A DNA stretch of 64,000 nt. Source: Tetrahymena elliotti 4EA (taxonomy: Eukaryota > Ciliophora > Oligohymenophorea > Hymenostomatida > Tetrahymenidae). Positions 1-11,312 of the stretch are shown in pieces. Position 1 is the first letter of the stretch. The number at the start of each line of letters is the position of its first letter. Where the stretch lies: positions 273,676 through 337,675 of the forward strand of contig JH720359.1 in assembly GCA_000231825.2 (NCBI GenBank), written 5' to 3'. The position numbers and the translations under genes were made by a program. Below the pieces are notes generated by a model. That model made no database searches. It worked only from the letters and a program-made list of their open reading frames with translations, and was not told the origin of the DNA.

Positions 1-1429
1 GCAATATAGAAATTAATCATCATTAAAATAAAAGTAACAACAAATCCCACAATAACTGCTGACTATTTTATACAATTTTTTTAGAAAATTATAAAGATTT
101 CTAAAAGTAAATTAGAATAAATGGAAAGGGTTTAGACATATCATTCAATTTTTTGTAGTCTAAGCTCTTTCTCTAAATCTTTATCAAATTTTTTGGTTTT
201 TACATGAATTAATGAGACCAACCAACTTAAATTGGTGAAAAATTTAGAAAAATGTTTGTTTCTTAAATTAAAATGGATTAGAAAAAATAGAAATCCCTTA
301 TATAGATAAAATGAATAATAGCTTTAATCTTATTTTAAATCATTTTGAAATATCTTGAAGTTATTTTTTATTCTCTATCATTTGAAGTTTTTATTGTTTT
401 TTACATAAAAGATTTATTTTATTTTGCTTATTAAATTTTAATTCAGTAATATTAATTTTTTGATTAAAGATTTATTAGTTTGCTTCTTATTTTATGAATA
501 AATAAATTTTAATTTACTTCCATTTTTAGGTAGAGTAGCGTTAAACCAATAATTAGCTTCAGGATTAGTGACCAAGTTTCATGAAAACTTATCAAAAAGT
601 TGATTATAGTATCAACATCTATTGTTATTAAATTGTTCAGATTAGCATGTATTTAAGATTCTTGATTTTCTTTTTCTTGTATATCTGACTAGTACTTTGT
701 GTAAGCCTTTTTCAGTAAGGCATGAGCATATATGTTTGCTTGAAGGTACTACTTTAGCTGTGTAGAAAGCTTTTTTATTTAATAAGAGTACTGAGAATCG
801 CAAATAGTAAAAAGCAAAAAACTCAATGCTAAAAGACCTCCATTTATGTAAATTTATCTCCTTAAAAAAGTTGCATTGGTATTATCTTAAGAGTTATTTT
901 AATAATTTTTATATTCCTTCAAGCTTGACTGTAGAGAATCTAAGAACCAAGGAGCTGCGAATAGAAAAAATACAGTTATAAGCTTGAATAATCCTGCTGA
1001 TATGAAAGCTCCTAGATAGTTTTAAGTAAGCATTCTAAAAAGAGATTAGTGAGCTTCATCACTTAATCTTTTAGATTCATCTTCATTCAACTATGTTAAC
1101 CTTTCAAATGCTTTGCTTGTAATTTCTTGCTGATTTTCTGGCAAGAGATCAGACACTACATAGTTGTAAAGATCTTAATTTTTAATTTAGTTGTCTTGCA
1201 AAATGCTATCTTGCTAAATTTTTCCTTCAGCACCATCAATTTAATTTTTATTTATGCTAACTTCTTAAATACTTAATTGATTTGATTGGTTTTAAGGAGT
1301 ATGCAGGTCTTTGAGTTAGGAAGAAGAAGGTTCTCTCTACTCATCTGCCTATTTATATATTTTATCAACTAAAGGTGATATCTGAGTGAAGAATAAATTG
1401 TAGCTATTTAAAACTTCTTACTTACTCAT
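1..1429 (-). CDS. ABC transporter, ABCC (MRP) subfamily, N-terminal part (partial at window edge)
   Basis: Exon 1 runs from the ATG at 1429 down to 518 (304 codons). A predicted intron covers 517..63 and exon 2 leaves the window at position 1. The first ~130 residues are hydrophilic and Gln-rich. Next comes a hydrophobic helix (AGLFKLITVFFLFAAPWF), a second (GGLLALSFLLFTICDS), and then an MRP-type signature: a stretch ending in NLITIDVDTIINFLISFHET followed by WSLILKLIIGLTLLYL. This is the usual 'GEI.N..S.D...... W..P.Q' region of the first ABCC transmembrane domain. Exon 2 continues it with SAVIVGFVVTFILMMINFYI, so splicing keeps the family pattern. The ATP-binding cassettes would lie outside the window. 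Known role of the family: ATP-driven export of organic anions, conjugates or drugs across a membrane; the substrate cannot be inferred. The intron is long (455 bp) and contains in-frame TGA, which supports its removal. Confidence 0.8.
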
Positions 1430-2904
1430 TTTATATTATTGCTTTTTATTTTCTACTAATTCTGATAAATACGAAAAATAAAAAGATATTTTTTAGCTGA
1501 TTTATCCATCAATTAAATAACAAAATATTACAAATGATAAAATTTATTCTGATGCCTTAATAGATAATAGACAATGGATGATAGCAGCAGAAAAAAAAAA
1601 AAAGTTGGCAATAATCCTACAAAACTTAAACTCAAAAGATTAAAAATCAATAAAGATTTTATTTTTTTTTTAAAATTTCATTGAAATGAATTATATTTTA
1701 AAATCTTAAAATTTTTGTAAAAGATACTTCACTGTAAGCTAATGGAAAATTTTTATTTTTGATTTGATCAAATTAATTATTTATTAATTATGAATTGGTA
1801 TAAAGAGCTGAAATCATATTAAATAATACATTTTTAAGGAATTTTTTTATGGGAGTATAAATTACAAGAATTTTTATTTTTTGATTTTTAAAAAACTAGA
1901 AACTTCTTGAGTATACATTTTGATAAAATAACCCTACGCATTTATTAATTGCATTTTTTCCACAAAATAAAAATTTTATTTTAGATAAAAGGTTTGCCAA
2001 TAATTAATAAAACTTAAATTTAATTAAAGTAAAAAAACCTACCAAATAATGTAAAAGTTCATATTTAAAAATTATTTTTAAAAATTAAAAAAAAAAGTAG
2101 AACTTCCTATATCTAATAATATATTTCTAAACTTTAATTGAAAATCGAAGTAAAAAATATATTACATCCATTGAGCTATTCTAATTTATTATTTTAATCC
2201 ATAAAATATTTTTAAATTAAAAAATGCCTGTAAAATTGTAGTTTTAAAGAGAGCATTCATTAAAATAATTGTTATTCTAGTTTTATTAAGAGAATTTTTA
2301 TAATAACAAAGAAATTTGTAACAACTTCTTGGAAATATTTCTTTCTAATAAAATTAAAAACGCATTATAGACAAAAAAATGTTCATAATAAAAGAAGGAG
2401 AAGTAGTTACATGTTTTAAAAAATTCAAGCATAGTGTATTTTAAAAAAATTTATTGATAGGAAATAGAAATAAAATTTTAATTGAGAAAAATAAAGAGCA
2501 ATTTAACTGAATATAGAATCCTGCTATGAACTTGAATTGGAAAATAATGAGCAATTTTGAAAAAAGCAAAATTTTAATTAATTATATTCTGAAAGCGATC
2601 GAAGCATGTAAAACAGGAAAATACGCAAATTCGAAAAGTGATGGTAATAGTTAATAATCAAATTTATAATTGATTCAATTACAAGAAATTCAATGCAAAT
2701 GCTTTTGTTTTAGATAATCACAAATATAATCAACTCCTCTTATAAAAATAACTGGTTTAAAGAAAGATTAATTCTGCTTATATAGTTTTAATAAAAAAAT
2801 CAACTCATTAAATTGTTAATAAAAAGCAAATAGTTAATACTAAAATAAAAAAGAGGAACCTAAATAAATACCTACTTTGAAGCAAGAATAAAACATCTTT
2901 TAAA
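1430..2904. other. Divergent intergenic region between ABC transporter and acidic protein gene
   Basis: About 1.5 kb of AT-rich DNA with long A and T runs. It should hold the promoters of both flanking genes because they are transcribed away from each other. I see no conserved coding frame, RNA gene or clear motif. The 2580-2650 stretch is a little less AT-rich and may be leader sequence of the + strand gene. Confidence 0.5.
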
Positions 2905-3780
2905 ATGGAGGATAATTTTAATGATCAGCCCATTAAGAAAGAAAACAACTTTTTTGATGAGGGCAATAATAGTGTAGGGGATGCGGATGTAGCGGCAGCA
3001 GAGAATAACGAAAATATATCTTCTCAGCAATTAGAGATGCAATAAAACTAAAACGAACTTCCACAGTTTGAGGACTTTAATGAAAACTAGAATGAAGGTA
3101 ATAATAGTTACTAAAATCTGGATCAAAAAGAGTATAATAATGGTTTCCTGAATATTGAAGAGGAAAATGATGATACAAATATCAAGAGTAGCTTTAAATC
3201 TGACAATGAAATGTTGAACTAAAAGTAAGACACTCATAATATAAACTCGAGTAACAAAGACACCTTCAGTGTAGAATAAGAAAAAAAATAAGAAAGTAAA
3301 GTGCTTTCTGAAAAGGAGATTTCTAAATAAGGCATTAAAAATCCTTAGACTAATGTCTAACACAGCAATAATGAGTAAAGCCGCAACATTTCTCCTCTTA
3401 GGTATGACCAAGATGAAGAAATTGTGCCAATAAATCACTCTAACCATAAAAAAACTGCAGAGTAGAAATAAAATAAAAATTTATCTGAAAATTAAAGTAT
3501 TTCACAACCTGAAACGCATGCTAACTAGTACTATCACCACGAGACATCAAAAGAAGATGACGACAACTCAGGTAATTACAAAAGTTAGAAGAAAAATCCC
3601 TTAGCAATTTAATAAGGTGGCCACCAAATGAAGTTTTAAGATCCACAACAAATTCAATCTCCTCTATATGAATCAAAAAAGATAAACTAAGATAGTGTGA
3701 ATGAGGACTCCCATCACAGACTGAAGTAAAAGCTAGAACCTCTACCTGCCCAAACAAGTAATATTTTATTAAAAAAATAA
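2905..3780 (+). CDS. Acidic Gln/Asn/Glu-rich hydrophilic protein, unknown function; 3' end unresolved
   Basis: The ATG at 2905 opens a frame beginning MEDNFNDQPIKKENN that is rich in Asp, Glu, Asn, Ser and Gln (many TAA/TAG). Composition and higher GC support coding up to about 3780 (292 codons). No recognised domain, signal peptide or coiled coil stands out in that part. Past 3780 the frame stays free of TGA until 4231-4233, which lies inside the first exon of the next gene on the same strand. Its composition becomes AT-rich and more hydrophobic there (for example RCLVIYLFDPVFILG). The true end is probably reached through an unrecognised intron or lies before 4199. I do not recognise the protein; confidence is in a gene being here, not in its 3' border. 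Confidence 0.55.
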
Positions 3781-4198
3781 AAAACTAAATAGAAGTATTT
3801 GTACTTGGAAATATTTGTAATCAATCATATAAATTAATTAAACTTTCTCCGCTGTTTGGTTATCTACCTATTTGATCCAGTTTTTATTTTAGGGTAGTTT
3901 TACTTCTCGCAAATAATAATAATTAGAAAAAGAGCAAAGCATAATTAACATTTAATGTTTTAATTTTTTAAGAAAGTCATCCTTTGTTATAATTATTTAA
4001 TTTACCAAAACAATTAATAATTACAATTAAATACTTAAAAATAAAGATTGATATTAATATTTTTAATAGAATCTAAAGCTTAGCTAATCGAAATTAAAAA
4101 AAATCAAAGCTTGAAGCTAATTATTTCAAAATAATATTTTACTTCAGCTCATAAACATATTTTTGAATTAAAATTATAAAGAGCCATTTGGATAAAAG

Positions 4199-7100
4199 AT
4201 GAGCGCAAACACTAGCCAATAGAATGTGGATGATAGTCCTGCAATAAAAAATCAAAATAATATAAATTAGTAGAGCAAGTTAGTGAGTGAAAATAAATCA
4301 AATCAAAATAGTGTAAACAAAAGAGACGGTTCATAAGGAATCAACAACACCCACTAATTTGATGATAGCTACTAATAATAAATTCTATCGCACCAAATTA
4401 CTGAGTAAAAAAGTTTATAAAACTTGCAAAAGATTCATAAATAAGAGCACTAAGTTATTGATATCCCCCCAAATCAAACTTAGAATCATTAAACTAAAAC
4501 AGAATAGTAAGCAGATAAAGATGAAGATGATCATCCTAAGGAAGAGCTTGATCCTAAATATGATGAACCTATGAACCCCTTTTAAATTTCTAGAAATTAA
4601 TTGATTCGTATAGCCTCTGCTGCCTAGTAAAGACACTTTGCGGAAGAAATTGATCTCTTAGAAAAGTTAGGAGGAATTAACAGGTTCCAGAAAGACCTTC
4701 AAACTGATTTTAAAAGAGGTATGTATTTAAAGCTTGAATTAATAATATTTCCGTTACATTCTTTACTAAAAAAATAACTTATTAAATTTAGGTATTAGTG
4801 GTGCTGAATAAGATATGATAGATCGTAATTTAGCTTTTAGCAATAACAAATAGGAAGTCTCCCCCCCAAAAGGATTGTGTGAATTATTTTGGGATGCTTT
4901 GTAGGATTTCACCCTAAAAATTCTGTTGTTTGCAGCAGCTTTTTCAATTGCTATTGAAGTTGGTACTGCCTCTTCAGAAGATAGAAGCAAAGCCTGGATA
5001 GAAGGATTTGCTATTTTTGTAGCAGTCTTTGTTTGTGCAAGTGTTACATCTGTTAATGATTATCAAAAAGTAAATTATAAATTAGCTGTTTGTTAATGAA
5101 TTAATTAAAAAATAATTATTTAACACAAATAGGAAAGATAATTTTTAGAACTTAATAGTGAAGCTGATAAAAGAAAAATAATCACTATAATCAGAAATGG
5201 ATAAAAAATAAACTTGCATTAATCATTAGTTATGGTAGGAGACTTAGTAGAACTTACTGAAGGTATGGAAATCCCTGCAGATGGTTTGGTTTTAGAAGCC
5301 TCTGAATTAACAACTGATGAATCAGCCATGACAGGAGAAACTGACCCACTCAAAAAGTCTACTTATGCAGAATGTCTTAAAAAAAGAGATTTTATTATTT
5401 CTTAAGGTGCTAAGAATGTTTCTACAAGTCATGATGTTCCATCTCCACTTTTATTATCTGGAACAAGAGTAATCAAAAAAAATTATTTTAATTTTTAATT
5501 AATATTTATTTATGCATAAATTCAACAGATTTTAACAGGACAAGGTAAAATGCTTATTATCGTTGTTGGAGATTTCAGTTGTGTTGGTAAGATTTCAAAG
5601 TTACTCTAAGCTAAAGAAACTGAAGCTACTCCACTCCAAGAAAAGTTAGAAGCTATTGCTATGGATATCGGTAATTGGGGTTTAAAGTCAGCCATTGCAA
5701 TCGTAGCTGTTCTTTTTATCAGATTTGCTATTGAAAGAATTAGTGAAAATTCTTGGGATAACTCTTAACATTGGAATGAAATGCTTGAATTTATTATCAT
5801 AGGTATTACTGTTGTTGTTGTTGCTATTCCTGAAGGATTACCTCTATCAGTTACTCTTTCTTTAGCTTATTCAGTTAAGAAAATGCTTAAAGATAATAAT
5901 CTTGTAAGAAAGCTTTAGGCTTGCGAAACTATGGGTGGTGCTGACTGCATTTGCTCAGACAAAACTGGTACACTTACTTAAAATATGATGACTCTCACTA
6001 GTTGGTGGTATATATTTTAAATCAAACATATTTTATTAAGTAATTGAAAATTTTATTAATTGAAGGAATGAAGAACTCTAAGAATTTGATAAGTATAACG
6101 AAAAAGATAGCTTATCTAATTATATTGCTGCTGAAAGAAAATTCTTTACCAAACTTTTCCTATAATCATGTGCAATTAATTGCAGTGCAGATTTACGCCC
6201 AGCTGAAAAAGGTTCTAAAACAGAAGTTGCTGTCCTTAAATTATTAGAGAAATTTGATCAAAATTACGAAATGTGGAGAGAATAATATCCTTGTGAGCTT
6301 ACCTTCCCTTTCAGTTCTGCAAGAAAGAGAATGAGTATTGTTATTAATTCTGATGGAAAAAGAATCTTACTTGTAAAGGGTGCCTCTGAATTAGTATTAG
6401 CTGCTTGCAACAAATTTATATCAAAGAAAAATGAGTAAATTCGTTAAATCGATGAAGAATAGCTCTAAACAATGAAAAATGCTATCAAAAGTATGGCTGA
6501 TAATGCTCTTCGTACTATTGTTTTAGCTTACAAGGAATTAAAAGATAATGATGATTTGGAAACAAAAGATCATTTAGGTGTTTTCGATATTGAAACTAAA
6601 GATTTGACTTGCTTAGCAATATTTGGTATTAAAGATATCCTAAGATAAGAGGTTCCTGCAGCTGTTTAATAATGTAAAATAAATAACAACTGTTAAATCA
6701 CCATTTTTTAACAATTATTTTATTGAATTCATAAAAAGGCCAAGAAGCAGGTATTAAAGTAAGAATGGTTACTGGTGATAATAGTGATACTGCAAGAGCT
6801 ATCGCTAGAGATTGCAATATATTAACCAAGGGATCAAAATCTCCTTATTAAGTTATTCAAGGTAAAAATCAAATTCAATTTTAAAAAGCATTAAAATTTA
6901 TAAAATTTATTAAAGGTGTTGATTTCATTAAATTAACTGGAGGTATTGTCTGTAAGAAATGCTAAACGTTTGAATGTGGCTGTGAGAGAGATTCAGAAAA
7001 AGCTAAAGAAACTGGTAAATCACTTAGAGTTGACACCATTAAAAATGGTGAAGTCTTTGATAAAATTTACTAAGACATAGATGTTATGGCTAGATCTCGT

Positions 7101-8446
7101 CCTGAAGATAAATACGCCCTTGTTGTAGGTTTGATAGAAAGAAAGCACGTTGTTGCAGTCACAGGTGATGGTACGAACGATGCACCAGCTCTTAAAAAAG
7201 CTGATGTTGGTTTCGCTATGGTAAATAATTAATTAAATTGAATAATAAGTTAGTAAAATTAATAACAAATTTAATCAAAAAAACAGGGTATTGCAGGAAC
7301 AGAAGTGGCTAGAGGTGCTGCTGCCATTATTCTTCTAGATGATAATTTCAAGAGTATTGTATCTGCAGTTTTATGGGGTAGAAACATTTATGACTCTATT
7401 AAAAAATTCCTTTAGTTCTAATTGACTGTCAATATTGTTGCTGTCTTTATTACTTTAATAGGTGCTGCAGTAATTAAATAATAAATTCTATAACCTATTT
7501 AGATGCTTTGGTAATTCATTCTTTAACTCCTATCATAATTTTAAATTTTATTTTAATTGAATAAATTTAACAGGATTAATCTTATTATGGATACATTTGC
7601 TTCACTTGCTTTAGCCACCGAACCTCCTCATGAAGAACTTCTTCTTAGAAAGCCTCATAATAGAGATGAATATATTGTATCCAAAAAAATGTTTAAACAC
7701 GTTATTGGACAAGCTATTTACTAACTTACAATCATGATAGTTTTTGTGTTTGATGGAGAAAATTTCTTGCCTGAAATAGAAGATTCTTTTGATGACGAAA
7801 TTAGATACAATACTCTCTTTAATAATGATCCTCTATAATGGTGGAAAGCAAAATATTCAAATAAGTAAATGGATTTAGTTTGCTCAGGGCGTATGAGAAA
7901 TTATAGTGGAACTGAAAAAGAATATTAGCTAGTTTTTGATAAGTATGATCAACCATCAAGACATTTTACAGCTGTGTTTAACGTTTTTGTTTGGATGCAA
8001 ATATTCAATTTTTTGAATGCTAGAAAGCTATAGTAATTTTTTATTATTCATAGTTTATTTTATTTAATTTCAATTTAATCAAAAGGGATGAATTAAATAT
8101 ATTTGAAGGAATCACTAAAAACTATCTTTTCTTTGTAATGCTGGCAATTATTATTGGTTTCTAAATACTGATTATATAAGTAGGAGGTCTACCTTTCTAT
8201 TTATATAAAAATGGTTTGAATGGAGCTAATTGGGGTATTTGCCTAGGTTTTGGATTTGGTTCACTTGTATGGGGTTTCTGTCTTAAATTTGTGAGTGAAG
8301 AAAAATGTGCTTAATTTGGTAAAAAGAAAGTTAATCCTTTACATAATTTCTCAAGAGTTCTTTCTTTGAAGGGAAATAGAGATGAGGCTTCAATGTCAAG
8401 AAGATATTCAGCCCTTGTAAATCACCCTGGAGCTCTAAGACATTGA
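4199..8446 (+). CDS. P-type Ca2+-transporting ATPase, plasma-membrane (PMCA, P2B) type
   Basis: Nine introns of about 50-75 bp (first 4719..4791) split ten exons; spliced length is exactly 1,231 codons including TGA. The first ~130 residues are a hydrophilic, acidic Gln-rich extension. Then come the P-type landmarks in order: actuator loop with [12 protein letters not shown], the M4 motif [20 protein letters not shown], phosphorylation site [14 protein letters not shown] (Asp near residue 522), nucleotide-binding KGASE, GDN loop, hinge [20 protein letters not shown], and [15 protein letters not shown]. The C-terminal membrane part has [14 protein letters not shown] and the [11 protein letters not shown] helix. 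These features are typical of PMCA pumps that export Ca2+ or fill vacuoles and alveolar sacs. The tail after the last helix is only about 50 residues, so a long calmodulin-binding domain is not evident. The start is the first ATG in the exon-1 frame. Very confident about the family; location in the cell is unknown. Confidence 0.95.
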
Positions 8447-9199
8447 TTTGTATTCAAAAAAAACTTACTGCTATATTAATAACAAATAAAATACTTTTGT
8501 TAAGCAAAGCATAATAAAAGTTAAATTTTTAAACAATTATGGTTAAAATATTGGCCACTTAACATAAAATATTAAATTATTTTATTTTAATATGAATTTC
8601 GTTTTAGTGTATTTGTGTATGTACAGTTGATTTGAAGTCAGTTTAAAAATAAAGTAAAAAACAGCTTACTTAACTAACATATTAAATCTCTTTTATTTAT
8701 TCTTTTAATTTCAAGTACTAACATTTTTCAGCTTGAAGAAAGAACTTTTGTTTTTTCAAAACTATCTTGATAAATTAACGAAAAAAGCAAAATTTCTTAT
8801 AAAAAAAATATTAAAAACATAAATCATCAGAGCATATAAATACCAAACATATTATTGAAGAAGAGACAAAATACTTTTCTCATTTTTTTTGCTATATCCA
8901 AATCAACAAGGACCTATCAAATCTAGATAAGTTTAGAAAAAACTAAGAATGCAATAGAATTTCTTTTTTAAAAACTAAAATGAAAGCACTTAATTTGATT
9001 GGCTTGAAGAAAACAAAATTGGGATTAATTTGTTGGTTTTTTTAAATACAATTAAATTGATTTCTTTTGAAATGATACAATAAAATTTTGTATTATCATT
9101 CTACTAAATGAAGTATAAATAAAATTATCATTTGGTGTATTTAAACATAAAAATATATAATCTCTTACTATTTCTTCATAAATTTATGTATTTTTTCTT
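8447..9199. other. Convergent intergenic region (3' ends of Ca2+-ATPase and Asn/Ser-rich gene)
   Basis: About 750 bp of AT-rich DNA between two converging genes. It presumably carries both 3' untranslated regions. No coding frame, repeat or RNA structure was recognised. Confidence 0.5.
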
Positions 9200-11235
9200 T
9201 CATTTTTTTTATCTTTTATTTGGGCCTGGTTCATAATAATCGTTACCTTTGTTTGAAGAGAAATTTGAATTTTAGAACTTCTATCTATCATAGTTATCTC
9301 TCTTGCCGTTATTGCTATCATATGAATTGTATTAATCTCTCTTATTTGGATAATTATTGCTATTATTATTATTTCCCATGTTATAATTTGGTTAATTATA
9401 ATTGTTATTTTATTAATTATACCCAGAATTTTATTTGCTATCATTATGCTGACTATATTTGCTTTGATATGAGTTATTACTAGAATAATTTCCTTATTAT
9501 TAATTGTTACCTGAATTATAATTATTGTAGTTACCATTATTACCATTCGAGTTGTTATTTCCTTGATTATTATAGTTATTACTTCCATTATTATTGCTTC
9601 TACTAGATCCACTATTGGAAGAATAAGTTTATTTTTCTTTTGAGCGACTTTTATTTTATGATCTACCCCCAGTGCTGCTATTAGAATTTTATTAGCTACT
9701 GCTTGCTTATTCATTCTTCTTAAGGTTAAGTGAAGGTTTTATGTTATAACTAATGCTGTTATTATTTGAACTACTAAAGTTTCCTGAATTCTAATTATTA
9801 CTTGAACCCTAGTTTTATGATTTACTGCTTTCATCTCCCTATAAAATATATTTTGTAAGAAATTACGGTGGAATATTAAATGAACACATACTTATTTATT
9901 TTCATTCTTCTAGATTTCTATATTTTTAGAAGACGATGCTGATGAGGTATTCACTTTTTCTTAGTTATAATTCTTTGAAGAACTAGAGCTATTTTAGTTT
10001 TAACTTGAATTATTAGAATACTGCTTTTAGTTATCATTTTTGTCGAATCCTGAATAGCTATCATCATTATTTTTACGAATCTCATCATTATTCTTTCTGC
10101 TATCTTCTTATTAAGAAAATCTTTTTCCTTCATCTTTTGAAGGTTTTCTTTCATCATTCTATGGTTTACTGTCATTTTTGTTTTTATATTTATCATCACT
10201 CTTTGGTATTATTTTATGAAAATCAATTAGTGTTAAAAATATCTAAAAAATTGATATGTACCACTTATTTTTATGACTAGCTTTAGCTACCTCTTTCATT
10301 TCTGTCATTGTTCATTGATCTTTCTTCTCTGCTAGATTTAATTTCATCATTTTTGCTATCTGAAAAGTTATTTTCTTATCTATTAGGACGGATTCTATCA
10401 TTATTCACCTGACTTTATTCATCACTAGCCTTTGAAAAACTTCTATCATCTACTTAAGATTTACTGTTTTCTGAGTATTGAGTCTTTTCCTTTTCAATAT
10501 CTGAACGAGAACTTTTCGGTTCTTCAATCTTTGATTCAGATTTGGTGCTTTCATTATTGCTTTACCTATCACTTCTTTCTTCTTTTTTGTTTCTATCTTC
10601 ATTAATTTTACTCTTTTAATCACTATCTTATGAGCTCTTATTACCACTATTTCCAATGTTTGGATTGGTAGATTAAGAAACTCTTTCTGGATTAGGTAAA
10701 CTCTAACTTGTAGAAGTATTTGCATTTTTCTATGATTCGAAAGCTTACTTTGTATCACCTTAATCTAATAGATTCAAACAATTAAAATTAAATTAAGTTC
10801 AAACTAGATAAAGAGGATGGTACTTATTTTAATAGGTTTAGATTTATCTTCTTATCTGGATGATGATGAAGAAGAAGAAAACTTGGTTCCATTAGCATTA
10901 TTATTTTTAGTTTGATCAAGTTAAGCACTGTCATCCTCGTTTTAAGGACGAGAACTCTTTTCATTCTTATCAACTTTAGATTTTTTTTATTCTTCAGGCT
11001 AAACTTATTCAGACTATATCTAAGGCTCCTTAAAAGATGATTTATCTCTCTCCTTTTCTTTCTCCTACTTACTTGTTTTATCTGTATCCTTCTCTTCAAA
11101 CTCCTTAGCAAAATTTTCTAAATCTTTGAGGGTTTCTTTGTCTTTTTCAACCCAATTCAAGTTATATCTAAAAGAAGCTCTCATCGCTTTGGTTACAAAT
11201 ATCTTTATATTATAAGAGAAATCATTATTATTCAT
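9200..11235 (-). CDS. Asn/Ser/charged low-complexity protein, unknown function
   Basis: ATG at 11235, TGA at 9202-9200. Three introns (10823..10765, 10264..10201, 9891..9839) leave 620 codons exactly. The first ~50 residues (starting MNNNDFSYNIKIFVTKAMRA) look globular. Everything after is low complexity: first Lys/Glu/Asp/Ser-rich with repeated KSS, DKSS and NDR patterns, then a C-terminal third dominated by Asn, Gly, Tyr and Ser (for example NNYNNQGNNNSNGNNGNYNN) and ending in a basic RQKK. Prion-like or condensate-forming RNA-associated proteins often look like this, but that is inference. No catalytic motif or membrane segment is visible. Its start is only about 80 bp downstream of the predicted stop of the next gene on the same strand, so the promoter must be compact. 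Confidence 0.75.
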
Positions 11236-11312
11236 TCTAATTTGCTTTTAAACTAACTGGAGTAAAATATATAAATCAAAATCCAATTCTTAAACTAACT
11301 AACTAAGTAAGA

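Noticed and set aside
6044..6247. Standard-code + strand frame of 67 codons
   Set aside because: It begins in an intron and runs out of frame through an exon of the Ca2+-ATPase.
9184..9714. Standard-code open frame on the - strand rich in Ile and Asn
   Set aside because: It is an out-of-frame shadow of the Asn/Ser-rich gene; the real frame uses TAA/TAG as Gln and ends at the TGA at 9200.
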